Source: an uncultured bacterium
GTDB lineage: Bacteria > Planctomycetota > UBA1135 > GCA-002686595
Assembly (NCBI GenBank): GCA_938075305.1
Contig: CALJGV010000004.1
Location: 1-64,000 of the forward strand
Reading direction: 5' to 3'
DNA length: 64,000 bases
Part shown: positions 41,214-50,259 of the stretch, in pieces
Layout of the letters: each line of letters starts with the position of its first letter
How positions within the stretch are numbered: the stretch's first letter is position 1
The notes under the pieces: generated by a model
Told to the model about the DNA's origin: nothing
Seen by the model: only the letters and a program-made list of their open reading frames with translations
Database searches by the model: none
Translations under genes and position numbers: made by a program

Positions 41214-42077
41214 TCAGCCCTTCAGGCGCTCCGACATGGGGCCTCGCAGGCCCTGGGCGCAGGCCAGGATCTCGCCACCCCTGAGCCAGCCCGCTCCACC
41301 AGCGAAGTCCTGAACCACCCCGCCGGCCTCCGTCACCAGCAAGGCCCCCGCGGCCACATCGAAGGGAGAGAGGTGCAGCTCCCAGAAGCCGTCGAGGCGG
41401 CCCGCGGCGACGTACGCCAGGTCCAGCGCCGCAGAGCCGAGCCGGCGAAGGCCTCGAACGTCGTAGAAGAAGCGCCCGAAGTTCTCGAGGTTGGAGTTCG
41501 CGAGCTCCCCCCGCCGATACGGAAAGCCCGTGGCCAGGATCGCCTCGGAGAGCTCCGAGGTCCCGCTGGTCGCCAGTCGCTGGGCCTCACGCCCCGGCTC
41601 CAGGAGCCAGCTCCCCGCGTCACTGGCCGCGACGAACGTCTCTCCCAGCCGCGGAGCATGCACCACGCCGAAGATCGGCTCCGAACCCCGGAAGAGCGCG
41701 AGCGAGACGCAGAAGTTCGGAATGCCGTGGACGAAGTTCACGGTGCCGTCGAGCGGATCGAGGAACCACCGAAGCCCGTCCGAGGCGGCGTCCGAGGTCT
41801 CCTCCTCGGCCTCGATGGCGGCTCCGTTTCCGAGGCTTCGGAGCTGCTCGACCACCCGCCGCTCCGCGCCCACGTCCGCGGCGGTCACCAGGTCCCGACG
41901 GGAGGACTTCCGACCGACCTCCGAGGCGGGGATCTTGCCGAGCAGCTCAAGGTGCAGCTCGCCCGCGCTGACCACGGCGCGCACCGCGGCGTGGATGGTG
42001 GACGAGGTCACGGCCACGTCCCCCGCGCCCCTCAGGCACTCCAGCGCTGCCCCCGCGAGGTCATCACCATGACTCAC
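41214..42077 (-). CDS. Inositol monophosphatase family protein
   Basis: A 287-residue member of the Li-sensitive, Mg-dependent phosphatase family (inositol, fructose-1,6- or 3-prime-phosphoadenosine phosphatases). The metal-binding motifs are AIEAEEETSD (Glu ligand), WFLDPLDGTVNFVHGIPNF near residue 85-103 (DPxDGT) and FDVAAGALLVTEAGG near 217 (the WDxAAG motif with Phe). The substrate cannot be told from sequence. The GTG start at 42077 overlaps the stop of the upstream dacB-like gene (GTGA), so the two are translationally coupled. Upstream codons of the same frame are antisense-like and were rejected. Confidence 0.88.
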   Translation of the reverse strand: MSHGDDLAGAALECLRGAGDVAVTSSTIHAAVRAVVSAGELHLELLGKIPASEVGRKSSRRDLVTAADVGAERRVVEQLRSLGNGAAIEAEEETSDAASDGLRWFLDPLDGTVNFVHGIPNFCVSLALFRGSEPIFGVVHAPRLGETFVAASDAGSWLLEPGREAQRLATSGTSELSEAILATGFPYRRGELANSNLENFGRFFYDVRGLRRLGSAALDLAYVAAGRLDGFWELHLSPFDVAAGALLVTEAGGVVQDFAGGAGWLRGGEILACAQGLRGPMSERLKG

Positions 42078-43819
42078 CGACCCCCTCCCGGCCCGGGCCA
42101 GCTGGCGAGGGCAACGCAGATCTCGTCCTGCATGGGCTTCCAGGCGGCGGTGTTCAGCCCGTCGACCAGCGGATACTTGACCAGGATCGAAAACACCACC
42201 TCGTCCCCTCCCGCCGTCTCGGCGACGCCGGAGAGGCTGCTCGCCCCCTTGACCCAACCGGTCTTCGCACGCACACGGCCCTCGGCCACCGTCCCACGCA
42301 TCCGGCTCGCGAGCTTGCCGGAACGACCCGCCACCGGCAGGGAGTCGAGGATCGCGGAGCGCATCGCCCCACCCTGATGGATGACCGCCGCCACGAGGGC
42401 CGCGAGCTGCTCCGCCGTGGCGAGGTTGGCCTTGGAGAGGCCTGAGCCGTCCACCTGAACGAGGGAGCGCGTGCTCACTCCGAGCCGCGACAGCGCGGTC
42501 CGGACGGCCTTCGCGCCGGCCTCGCGGGTCCCACTGCCCTCGACCGCCGCGCCGGTCGCAAGGAACAGCTGGTCGGCGACCGGGTTGTTGGAATCAAGCA
42601 AGATCGCCCGCATGACCGCCGTGATCGGCGTACGGATCTCCGCGACCTCTCGAGCCGCCTCCCCGAGCACGACACCCCGCTCGCGCCGGTAGCCCTCCCC
42701 GATCTCGATCCCGCGGTCGAAGAGGCCTCCCACCATCGCGTGCCCGAAGAGCTCCACCGGGTCCGGGTGGCTGAATTCGGCGACGTAGGGCCGAGAGCCC
42801 GCCTTGATCTTCCCGCGGACCGTCACCCCGCTGCGGTTCGCGCCGACGTTCACGGCCACCCTCTTGCCGCCCGTGGTGACGCTCCCCTTGCGAGTCAGGC
42901 CGTGGTGCCGCGGGCGAAGCACGACCCCGGCGCTGCCGCCGGGCGCCCCGGGCGTGACCGTTGCACGAAAGCACCCTCCATTGGCGGTGAAGCCGCCGGC
43001 GAGCCCGCAGTAGTCCCGCCAGTACTGGGACTTCGCGGGCCACATGGGGCCCGGCCCAGGCTCAAGCCAGTCGCCCTCGTCCAGGACCAACGCCCCTTGA
43101 ATCCGCTCGATCCCCGCCGCGGAGATGGCCTCCGCGAGGGGGTCCAGCCATGCGGTGAGCGAACCGTCCCCCTCCCGATCGTGGAGGGGGTCACCGCCGG
43201 CCCTGACCACCAGATCCCCCTCCAAGACGCCGTTCACGACCTCCGCGTCGGTGACGAACCGCGTGACAAAGGCCCCCCCGGCCCCAAGCTCCGCCAGGGC
43301 TGCGGCCGCGGTCATCAGCTTTAGATTCGAGGCCGGAACGAGGGGGACCTCCGACAGCCGCTGAACCAGGATCCTCCCGGTCCGGGCGTCGACGGCCATG
43401 ACCGAGACCAGCGTGTTGTTCCCATGGACCTTGTTCTTCGAGGCCTTGCGCACACGCCCGAGCGCCCGCGCCACGGCCGCCTCTACGGCCTGGGAGAGCT
43501 CAGCGTCAAGGGCGGCCGCCTCCCCGGGGAGCGGGCCCGACACCGGGGGGCCCTCGTCCTGGCTCGCCGGCTCGGCCGGGGTCTCGGCAGCCACCGCCGA
43601 CCCACCTGGACCGCCAGCGCGGCCCGGCTCCGGCTTCTGAGCCGCCCCAGCGCCCGATCTTGGGGTCGGCGCATCAAACGTCAGGGGCTGCAGGCCACCG
43701 GCGCCGGCCTCGCCGGCCAGCGGATCATCGGGTCCCGCTGCGCCGTGACCAGCCGGCTCCCCACAAGCGGACAGGACGAGCACCGCAGCGACGAGGAGCA
43801 ATTCGTAGGACCGAAACAC
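42074..43819 (-). CDS. dacB: D-alanyl-D-alanine carboxypeptidase/endopeptidase (PBP4, S13 family) lipoprotein
   Basis: A periplasmic peptidoglycan hydrolase of 581 residues. The N-terminus VAAVLVLSAC is a lipobox, so it is probably a lipoprotein. Residues 20-130 are a Pro/Gly/Glu-rich linker. The three penicillin-binding motifs are SNLK (SxxK) near 163 in VPASNLKLMTAAA, SNN (SxN) near 410 in LLDSNNPVADQ, and KTG near 519 in RAKTGWVKGASS. The large gap between the first two holds the extra domains typical of PBP4. It cleaves D-Ala-D-Ala or cross-links. Its presence shows the organism makes peptidoglycan, as now accepted for planctomycetes. The start codon is GTG. Confidence 0.9.
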   Translation of the reverse strand: MFRSYELLLVAAVLVLSACGEPAGHGAAGPDDPLAGEAGAGGLQPLTFDAPTPRSGAGAAQKPEPGRAGGPGGSAVAAETPAEPASQDEGPPVSGPLPGEAAALDAELSQAVEAAVARALGRVRKASKNKVHGNNTLVSVMAVDARTGRILVQRLSEVPLVPASNLKLMTAAAALAELGAGGAFVTRFVTDAEVVNGVLEGDLVVRAGGDPLHDREGDGSLTAWLDPLAEAISAAGIERIQGALVLDEGDWLEPGPGPMWPAKSQYWRDYCGLAGGFTANGGCFRATVTPGAPGGSAGVVLRPRHHGLTRKGSVTTGGKRVAVNVGANRSGVTVRGKIKAGSRPYVAEFSHPDPVELFGHAMVGGLFDRGIEIGEGYRRERGVVLGEAAREVAEIRTPITAVMRAILLDSNNPVADQLFLATGAAVEGSGTREAGAKAVRTALSRLGVSTRSLVQVDGSGLSKANLATAEQLAALVAAVIHQGGAMRSAILDSLPVAGRSGKLASRMRGTVAEGRVRAKTGWVKGASSLSGVAETAGGDEVVFSILVKYPLVDGLNTAAWKPMQDEICVALASWPGPGGGR

Positions 43820-43885
43820 GCCTCTATTGTGCCGAACCTAGTGGACCGAGTCCCCCTTCAGGTGGGGCGCCGAGCCGGATTGGAT

Positions 43886-45529
43886 TCAGAGCTCCAGCCC
43901 GTCCAGGCTCTCGAGGGCCGCTCGCAGGGCCTCGAGCCGCAGCCGCTCGCGGCGCTCCCGCGGCCCCAGCCCCGCCTCGTCCGGGGCCGCAAGCTCGACG
44001 CGGAGGTCTGGCTCAAGGCCCGTCCCCTGGAAGTGCTCGCAGGGCTCGGTCATCCCGCCCACTCCTCCCACCGAGAAGCGCGAACCATCGGGGGCCTCGA
44101 GGGTCACCACCGGGAGCTCGGCCCCCACGGTCCGCTCTCCGATGAGCTGCGCCCCCGCGAGGGTGCGGAGCGTGGCCGCGAAGATCTCGGCCGAGCTCCC
44201 GGTCCCCTGGTCCACGAGGATCAGCAGGCTCCTCGGGTGGACGTGGGGAACCTCCGTCCGGAGCTGCGTGGCCGAGAAGCGCTCCATCACCGGCACGATG
44301 CCCCACCTCATCTCCGTCCGCCACCCGGTCACTGCGTGGGGGATCTGGGCCTGTGATTCCGGAAGGAAGAAGCTCACCGCGGTCCCCAGATCCAGCCATC
44401 GCCCCCCGTGGTTCCACGTCAGGTCGACGATCCAATCGTCGAACGCCGCGAGCGAGTCCATCACGGAGCACAGTGAGTCGAGGAACTGAACGTCTGGCTC
44501 GTTCGGCACCTCGCCTCCGGGCCAGACCTCCCGGTCAAAGTCCCCGATGCGCAGGTAGGCCACCGGTCGGCCGCCAGGCGAGATGAGCACCCGGGCCTCC
44601 AGGCCGTACTCGCGAGCGACCTCCCGTGACACGCCGCCCACCTTGGCGGAGGTGCGCAGCAGCCGATCCACGCGCGGCTGACTGAAGGCGCTGGAGCTCC
44701 ACCGCAGCTTTCGCGGGGGGAGCGGCACCTCGGGGTCCAGGAGACGGGCGAGCTTCCGGGGCCCCAGCTCCTTCTCGAACTCACCGCCGGGCTCGCGGAG
44801 CTTCCCCATGTTCCGGAAGAGCGCGAGCGTGACGTCGGCCCCGTCCATCACCCCCTCGACCACGACGGTCGTCCCCAGTCGGCCCGTCAGGAGGAGGCTG
44901 GCGCCGTGGGGCGACCGGACCGGTTGACCGTCCACCTCCTTCAGCTTCAGCCAGACCGTGGGCGCCCCCGCTCCCCCTGCCGGGGACGCGCTGCGCGCCA
45001 GCAGGAGCGCGGTCGCCTCGGGGTCCCCCGCGCCCAACCGGTCCTCGATGCCCTCCACCCATTCCTCGAGGGCGTCCGCCAGCTCTTCCGTGGTGCGAAT
45101 GGAGCTCTCAGGGAGCGCAAGCCAGAGGTCGTCCCCCGCCGACATGGGCCTGGCCTGCTCGGGGCACGCGATGGGGCCCCGCCAGAACCGCTCTGACTCC
45201 TCAATCTCTGCGTGCGGGTCGCCGAGCTCCACCACCATGCGCCGCAGGACCCCGTAGAAATCGGTGGGGTCCGTCGCGCCGATGGCCTCAGCCCTGTGGC
45301 GCTCACGCAGCGCCTCCACGGTGACGCCGGAGGCCTCCAGCCCCCCGAACTCGGCGTCGAGGAAGCAGAGATAGGCGTCCACGGTCGCCGTGCGCAGTCG
45401 GTCATCCAGGACGTTGGGGTCCACCCCTCTGCATGACGCGGAGATCCCCCCCATGGCGAGGACCGCGGCCCACAGCAGGGGTCCCGTCCAACGGGTCCTG
45501 CCGATCGCGCCCCCCTTCCGAGCCCCCAC
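43886..45529 (-). CDS. S41-family (tail-specific/tricorn-like) peptidase lipoprotein
   Basis: A 547-residue exported protein (hydrophobic LLWAAVLAMGGISASC, probable lipoprotein). The central part is unrecognised. The C-terminal half carries the S41 fold: DDWIVDLTWNHGGRWLDLGTA (the IDLRxNxGG motif), SLLILVDQGTGSSAEIFAATL with the nucleophile Ser near residue 445, and AQLIGERTVGAELPVVTLEAPDG, the typical loop after it. The Lys of CtpA-type dyads, normally four to five positions after the Ser helix, is not evident, so a tricorn-type Ser-His-Glu arrangement is possible. I chose the GTG at 45529, 4 bases after galE; the longer frame would overlap galE by 50 bases. Confidence 0.78.
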   Translation of the reverse strand: MGARKGGAIGRTRWTGPLLWAAVLAMGGISASCRGVDPNVLDDRLRTATVDAYLCFLDAEFGGLEASGVTVEALRERHRAEAIGATDPTDFYGVLRRMVVELGDPHAEIEESERFWRGPIACPEQARPMSAGDDLWLALPESSIRTTEELADALEEWVEGIEDRLGAGDPEATALLLARSASPAGGAGAPTVWLKLKEVDGQPVRSPHGASLLLTGRLGTTVVVEGVMDGADVTLALFRNMGKLREPGGEFEKELGPRKLARLLDPEVPLPPRKLRWSSSAFSQPRVDRLLRTSAKVGGVSREVAREYGLEARVLISPGGRPVAYLRIGDFDREVWPGGEVPNEPDVQFLDSLCSVMDSLAAFDDWIVDLTWNHGGRWLDLGTAVSFFLPESQAQIPHAVTGWRTEMRWGIVPVMERFSATQLRTEVPHVHPRSLLILVDQGTGSSAEIFAATLRTLAGAQLIGERTVGAELPVVTLEAPDGSRFSVGGVGGMTEPCEHFQGTGLEPDLRVELAAPDEAGLGPRERRERLRLEALRAALESLDGLEL

Positions 45530-45533
45530 GCCG

Positions 45534-46562
45534 TCAGCCCGCGGCGTAACCGGTCGGGTTGGCCGAGTGGAAGGCCCAGGCGTCACGGATCACGTCCCTC
45601 ACGTCGCCTCGGGCAGGGCGCCAGCCCAGCACATCGAAGGCCCGTGAGCCCCCGGCCACCAGCATGGCGGGGTCCCCCTCCCGGCGAGCCACCACCTCGG
45701 CGGGGATCTCGTGCCCGGTGATCTCGCGCGCGGCCTGGATGATCTCCATGACCGTGAAGCCGTTCCCGGTGCCGAGGTGACACTCCAGGTCGCCACGGCC
45801 CGCCTGAAGGTGGCCGAGGGCGCGGAGGTGGGCGTCCCCGAGGTCATCCACGTGGATGTAGTCGCGGATACACGTCCCGTCGCGGGTCTCGTAGTCGTCG
45901 CCGAACACCATGATCTTCTCCCGCTGCCCCAGCGCGACCTCGAGCACGAGCGGGATCAGGTGGGTCTCCGGGCTGTGGTCCTCCCCGATGCCACCCGCCG
46001 TCGCGGCACCCGCGGCGTTGAAGTAGCGCAGCGCCGCGTAGCGCATGCCGTACGCCCGCGAGTAGTCCCGCATCATGTGCTCCATGTGGAGCTTGGTCCG
46101 CCCATAGGGGTTGATCGGATCCTGCGGGTGATCGTCGGGGATCGGGACCTCCTTCGGCTCGCCGTAGGTCGCGCAGGTGGAGGAGAACACGATGTCCTTC
46201 ACGCCCGCGCTCCGCATCTCCTCCAGCAGGTTCCACGTGTAATGGACGTTCTCCCGGTAGTAGATCGCGGGATCGGTGACCGACTCCCCCACGTAACACT
46301 TGGCGGCAAAGTGGATCACCGCGGCTGGCTTGTGCGCCTCGAGCGCGGCGGCGATCTCGCCGCGGTCCCCGAGGCTCCCGACCACCAGTGGCGCCGTGAT
46401 GGACTCGGCGTGGCCCGTGGAGAGGTCGTCGAAGACCACCACCTCGATGCCCCGGCGCTGGAGCAGCGCAACGCAGTGGCTCCCGATGTAGCCGGCCCCA
46501 CCGACGACGAGCACGGGACCTTGGGGCTGAGTGAGATCGACGGTCGGCGTTGCGGAGGTCAT
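45534..46562 (-). CDS. galE: UDP-glucose 4-epimerase
   Basis: GalE interconverts UDP-glucose and UDP-galactose with tightly bound NAD+, supplying sugars for the cell envelope. Motifs: the Rossmann loop GGAGYIGSHCVALL near residue 21, FDDLSTGHAESI, the catalytic YGRTKLHMEHM (YxxxK near residues 157-161) preceded by FSSTCATYGEP, and RYFNAAGA. The C-terminal substrate domain is intact and the length (342) normal. It overlaps aroA by ATGA upstream and is followed after 4 bases by the S41 protease, so aroA-galE-S41 is an operon. Confidence 0.95.
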   Translation of the reverse strand: MTSATPTVDLTQPQGPVLVVGGAGYIGSHCVALLQRRGIEVVVFDDLSTGHAESITAPLVVGSLGDRGEIAAALEAHKPAAVIHFAAKCYVGESVTDPAIYYRENVHYTWNLLEEMRSAGVKDIVFSSTCATYGEPKEVPIPDDHPQDPINPYGRTKLHMEHMMRDYSRAYGMRYAALRYFNAAGAATAGGIGEDHSPETHLIPLVLEVALGQREKIMVFGDDYETRDGTCIRDYIHVDDLGDAHLRALGHLQAGRGDLECHLGTGNGFTVMEIIQAAREITGHEIPAEVVARREGDPAMLVAGGSRAFDVLGWRPARGDVRDVIRDAWAFHSANPTGYAAG

Positions 46563-47989
46563 GACGACGAAAGCGTACCCCCGGCGCGTTCCAGGTCACG
46601 CCAGAACCTCGGCCATGACTTCTGGACGCAGCCCGGCTCGAGGCATCGCACCCCAGGGTGGAAGAACGACAGCAGGGCCGCGAAGAACACCATGCGGTGG
46701 TCGCCGGCCGGGTCGAACAGCATGGGCCCAGCGGCATGCTCCGCGCCGATGTCACGAGGGCCTATCCCGAGATGGGCAGGGCCCTGGTCCACCGACAGCC
46801 CCATCGCCTCCAGGCCGCGGGCAAGGACCGCGATCCTGTTGCTCTCCTTGCCCGGGAGGGTCCCCAGGCCCGTCAGGGTCGAGCTCCCAAGCCCCCGGCT
46901 CGCGCAGTACGCAGCCACGGCCGCGAGAACCGGGGCCAGATCGGGGAAGGGTCCGCAATCCACCTCGGCGCCGCGGGTAGGCGCGCCCGAGATCACGAGC
47001 CGCGCGCCGTCGCTCCCCTCCGCCGAACACCCGAAGGCCTCCAGGCAGCGGGTGATGGCCACGTCGGGCTGCAGTGAGCCCAAGCCAAGCCCTTCGACCG
47101 AGGTGGGCGCTCCCCCCGAGAGGGCTCCGGCCGCGAGGGCCACCGCCGCGGCGCTCGCGTCCCGCTCGCAGACCAGCGCTTGGCTCGGCGCGGTCAGGGG
47201 ACCACGGACCGTGTAGACCTCCCCGGCCTCGCCCTCGACATCACTCGCGAGCTGCTCGACGCGAACCGATCCCCCGAAGGCCTCGAGCACCCCCGCTGTC
47301 ATGTCCACGTATCCGCGGCTCGGCGTCGGTCCGAGGACCCTGAGCTGCCGCTCCCCCGGATGGGCAGAGAGCGCCAGCAGGAGCGCGCTGACCTCCTGGC
47401 TCGAAACCGGCCGGCGGAGCTCGAGCGCCGCCCCGGGGATCACCGCCGTGAACAGCGCTGGCCACCGGTCCGGGCTCCCCGCGGGTTCCACGCCTGCGCC
47501 TGCCTTGCGGAGCGCCTCGAAGAGCGGCCCGCTCGCCCTCCCCACCAGGGTCCCCGCGGGCACCACCTCGCCGCCGCTCCCCTCCGGACGCGCGAGCGCC
47601 ACCAGGGCGGTGAAGAGCCTCGCGCAGGTCCCCGATTCACCCGGCTGCAGCCGCGCCCAGGGCCTCGGGCCCTCCTGTGCACCGGGGGCCGCGCCCTCGA
47701 TCTCCCCGGCGCCGCCACCCCGGAGGAGCGCCGCTGCCAGCGGGTCATCTCCCCGCCGCTCCCTGGGGAACCGGGCCCCGATCGCCCTGGCGCAACGGAG
47801 CGCCCCGACCACGTCGGCGGCGTCAGGGAGCCCCCCGAGGACCGTGCGCCCGCGCGCCACGGCGGCGGCGGCGAGGAGCCGCTGGGCGGCGGACTTCGAC
47901 CCCGGAACAAGGACAGCGCCGGAGACGGGGGAGTCCGCTCGAAACCCCGCCGAGTGGGCCAAGAGGGGGTCGGTACGGTCGGGGTTCAA
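46559..47989 (-). CDS. aroA: 3-phosphoshikimate 1-carboxyvinyltransferase (EPSP synthase)
   Basis: Sixth step of the shikimate pathway for aromatic amino acids: joins PEP to shikimate 3-phosphate. Visible motifs are LVPGSKSAAQRLLA (catalytic Lys and Ser), LQPGESGTCARLFTAL (the GNAGT-like PEP loop), RRPVSSQEVSALLLAL (phosphate-binding SSQ), PFPDLAPVLAAVAAY (Asp of the active site) and LPGKESNRIAVLARGLEAMG with GDHRMVFFAALL (KESxR and DHR). The start is uncertain. The open frame reaches 48079 and would overlap purC. I use the TTG at 47989, about 20 bases after a TACCCT -10-like hexamer. It overlaps galE (ATGA). Confidence 0.88.
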   Translation of the reverse strand: MNPDRTDPLLAHSAGFRADSPVSGAVLVPGSKSAAQRLLAAAAVARGRTVLGGLPDAADVVGALRCARAIGARFPRERRGDDPLAAALLRGGGAGEIEGAAPGAQEGPRPWARLQPGESGTCARLFTALVALARPEGSGGEVVPAGTLVGRASGPLFEALRKAGAGVEPAGSPDRWPALFTAVIPGAALELRRPVSSQEVSALLLALSAHPGERQLRVLGPTPSRGYVDMTAGVLEAFGGSVRVEQLASDVEGEAGEVYTVRGPLTAPSQALVCERDASAAAVALAAGALSGGAPTSVEGLGLGSLQPDVAITRCLEAFGCSAEGSDGARLVISGAPTRGAEVDCGPFPDLAPVLAAVAAYCASRGLGSSTLTGLGTLPGKESNRIAVLARGLEAMGLSVDQGPAHLGIGPRDIGAEHAAGPMLFDPAGDHRMVFFAALLSFFHPGVRCLEPGCVQKSWPRFWRDLERAGGTLSSS

Positions 47990-48064
47990 GGTGCGGCCTG
48001 GGATTGCGAAGCCCCGAGGGTAACGATCCGGCCCACGGAGTTCGCGGTCGGGCCGAAGCTTGCC

Positions 48065-48070
48065 TATGGT
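48065..48070 (+). promoter_or_regulatory. Leaderless-type -10 element (TATGGT)
   Basis: TATGGT ends 7 bases before the purC ATG at 48078, with no Shine-Dalgarno sequence. An in-frame ATG at 48066 overlaps this element and is therefore unlikely to be the start. Confidence 0.5.
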
Positions 48071-48077
48071 TCTGCCC

Positions 48078-48980
48078 ATGACCGACGTCTATCTGGGCCG
48101 TGACGACCGGCCGACGGGGCTCGAGCAGATCGCCTCGGGCAAGGTGAGGGACATCTACGCCCTCGACGCCGACCACCTGCTGTTCGTCACCACCGACCGC
48201 GTCTCCGCGTTCGACGTGGTGATGGGCGAGGGCGTCCCCATGAAGGGCAAGGTGCTCACCGCCATCGCAGCGCACTGGTTCGAGCGCACCCGGGACCTCA
48301 CCGCCAATCACCTGGTGAGCACCTCCGTGGACGATGCGGAGGGCCTCGACGCCGCGTGGCGCGACCGGCTCAGGGGACGGGTCATGATTGTCCGACGCGC
48401 CACCCCGGACCCCATCGAGTGGGTCGTCCGGGGTCACATCGCGGGCTCCGGATGGAAGGAGTACCAGCAGTCCCAGACGATCTGCGGGATCCCCCTGCCG
48501 AGCGGACTGTCCCTGGCAGAGCAACTCCCCGAACCCATCGTGACGCCCACCACCAAGCACGAGGACCACGATCGGCCCCTGACCCCCGATGAAGCCCGTG
48601 ACCTCGTGGGGAGCGAGCGCTGGGAGCACGGCAAGGCGCTGTGCCTCGACCTGTTCAACCGCGGGCGCGAGGAGCTGGCGCTCCTGGGACTGCGGCTGGC
48701 CGACACGAAGTTCGAGCTCGGCGTCCGCGACGGCGAAGTGCTCCTGATCGACGAGGCCCTGACCCCTGATTCGTCGCGCATGTGGGACGAGGGCGACTAC
48801 CGCGTCGGGATCAGCCCCCCGAGCTTCGACAAGCAGATCCTGCGTGACTGGCTCGAGACGCTGGACTGGGACAAGGAGTACCCCGCGCCCCCCCTCGACC
48901 CGGCCATCGTGGAGCGGGTGACCGCTCGCTACCTCGAGGTTTGCGAGCGCATCACCGGCGTTGGGCTCGTCTCCGCTTGA
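48078..48980 (+). CDS. purC: Phosphoribosylaminoimidazole-succinocarboxamide synthase (SAICAR synthase)
   Basis: PurC joins CAIR and aspartate with ATP to SAICAR in purine synthesis. Key motifs are SGKVRDIYALDADHLLFVTTDRVSAFDV near residues 15-44, the conserved RGHIAGSGWKEYQ, ITPTTKxEDHDRPL-like VTPTTKHEDHDRPLT, and TKFELGVRDGEVLLIDEALTPDSSRMWD, which carries the ATP/Mg site. Its 300 residues fit the 290-300 length of the long (yeast-like/planctomycete) type rather than the 237-residue E. coli type. Leaderless-type start. It is divergent from aroA and 58 bases from mtnA. Confidence 0.95.
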   Translation: MTDVYLGRDDRPTGLEQIASGKVRDIYALDADHLLFVTTDRVSAFDVVMGEGVPMKGKVLTAIAAHWFERTRDLTANHLVSTSVDDAEGLDAAWRDRLRGRVMIVRRATPDPIEWVVRGHIAGSGWKEYQQSQTICGIPLPSGLSLAEQLPEPIVTPTTKHEDHDRPLTPDEARDLVGSERWEHGKALCLDLFNRGREELALLGLRLADTKFELGVRDGEVLLIDEALTPDSSRMWDEGDYRVGISPPSFDKQILRDWLETLDWDKEYPAPPLDPAIVERVTARYLEVCERITGVGLVSA

Positions 48981-49026
48981 GAGGACGCTCGACCAACGGC
49001 GCGCCGCATCACGGGTGCCGTCAGGA

Positions 49027-49032
49027 TAGGCT
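49027..49032 (+). promoter_or_regulatory. Leaderless-type -10 element (TAGGCT)
   Basis: TAGGCT ends 6 bases before the mtnA ATG at 49039. A weak AGGATAGG overlaps it, so a ribosome-binding role cannot be fully excluded. Confidence 0.35.
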
Positions 49033-49038
49033 CTGGCC

Positions 49039-50112
49039 ATGAACCCCAAGATCGACCTGCCCTTCGAGACCCTCTCGTGGATCGGGGGTCTGGACGGCCA
49101 CGTCCAGATGCTCGAGCAGACCCTCCTCCCCCTCGAGGAGGTCCAGCTTGAGGTCCGGACGGTGCCAGAGATGGTGGACGCCATCTATCGCCTCGCCGTC
49201 CGCGGTGCACCGGCCATCGGCGTCGCCGCGGGGTACGGGATGGTCCTGGGCGTCCGAGGGGCGCCGGACGGGGGCGTTCTGGAGGCCGCCCGCGCCACCA
49301 AGGCCACCCTCGACGCCGCCCGACCGACCGCCGTGAATCTGAGCTGGGCCACCGCACGGCTCCTCCGGCACCTGGAAGGCATGGCGTCGTCAAGCGATGA
49401 CGAGCTCAAGGCCGCCCTCCTGACCGAGGCCCACGCCATTCACGCCGGAGACCGTGACACCTGCCGCCGAATGGGCGCCCACGGGGCCGCTCTGATCTCG
49501 GACGGGCACACCCTGCTCACCCACTGCAACGCCGGTGCCCTCGCGACCGCCGGGATGGGCACCGCCCTCGCGCCCATCTACACCGCCCACGCGGAGGGAA
49601 AGCGCGTCGCCGTCTTCGCCGACGAGACCCGCCCTCTCCTCCAGGGCGCCCGAATCACCTCCTGGGAGCTCATGAAGGCGGGCATCGAGGTGCGTCTCAT
49701 CACCGACGGCATGGCCGCGCGAGTGATGGGCGAGGGCAAGATCGACGCCGTCTTCGTGGGTTCCGACCGCATCGCGCGGAACGGGGACGTGTGCAACAAG
49801 ATCGGCACCTACGGCGTCGCCATCTCGGCGCGCCACCACAACATCCCATTCCACGTCGTGGCGCCCCTCTCCACCGTGGACCCGGCCCTCCCCAGCGGGG
49901 ACCTCATCCCCATCGAGGAGCGGCCCGCCGAGGAAATCACCGAGGGCTTCGGCCACCGGACCGCGCCGCGAGATGTTGAGGTCTACGCGCCCGCCTTCGA
50001 CGTGACCCCCGCTGCGCTGGTCACCTCGATCATCACAGAGGTCGGCATCATCGAGAGCCCGGACACGGCGAAGATGGAGCGCGCCCTCCGGGACGGCGGC
50101 GTTTCCTTCTGA
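49039..50112 (+). CDS. mtnA: S-methyl-5-thioribose-1-phosphate isomerase
   Basis: MtnA isomerises MTR-1-P to methylthioribulose-1-P in the methionine salvage pathway. The family relates to the eIF2B alpha subunit. Motifs: RLAVRGAPAIGVAAGYGMVL near residue 50, LTHCNAGALATAGMGTALAPIY with the catalytic Cys, ETRPLLQGARITSWEL, LITDGMAARVMGEGKIDAVFVGSDRIARNGDV with the catalytic Asp, and GTYGVAISARHHNIPFHV. Length 357 is typical. Methylthioadenosine is a by-product of polyamine synthesis, which links loosely to the spermidine-synthase-like gene at 7.3 kb. A GC-rich hairpin follows. Confidence 0.95.
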   Translation: MNPKIDLPFETLSWIGGLDGHVQMLEQTLLPLEEVQLEVRTVPEMVDAIYRLAVRGAPAIGVAAGYGMVLGVRGAPDGGVLEAARATKATLDAARPTAVNLSWATARLLRHLEGMASSSDDELKAALLTEAHAIHAGDRDTCRRMGAHGAALISDGHTLLTHCNAGALATAGMGTALAPIYTAHAEGKRVAVFADETRPLLQGARITSWELMKAGIEVRLITDGMAARVMGEGKIDAVFVGSDRIARNGDVCNKIGTYGVAISARHHNIPFHVVAPLSTVDPALPSGDLIPIEERPAEEITEGFGHRTAPRDVEVYAPAFDVTPAALVTSIITEVGIIESPDTAKMERALRDGGVSF

Positions 50113-50130
50113 GGCACGCGTGGTGGGGCG

Positions 50131-50149
50131 GGGGCCCCGATCGGGCCCC
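50131..50149 (+). terminator. GC-rich hairpin after mtnA
   Basis: GGGGCCC (50131-50137) pairs with GGGCCCC (50143-50149), with a 5-base loop, followed by TTC. It is short and without a real T-tract. Confidence 0.4.
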
Positions 50150-50259
50150 TTCGCGTCCCAGCCCCAGACCCGCTCAAGGGGGCGGTCCCGGAAGATCGAA
50201 GGTAGGGGTACGGGCGCGCCTCCCCTGCGCCCGCTCGCACCATCCAGCCGAGCTAGCCC

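Noticed and set aside
47990..48079. Longer aroA start at 48079
   Set aside because: Would overlap purC and its promoter. The extra 30 residues are not part of known EPSP synthases.
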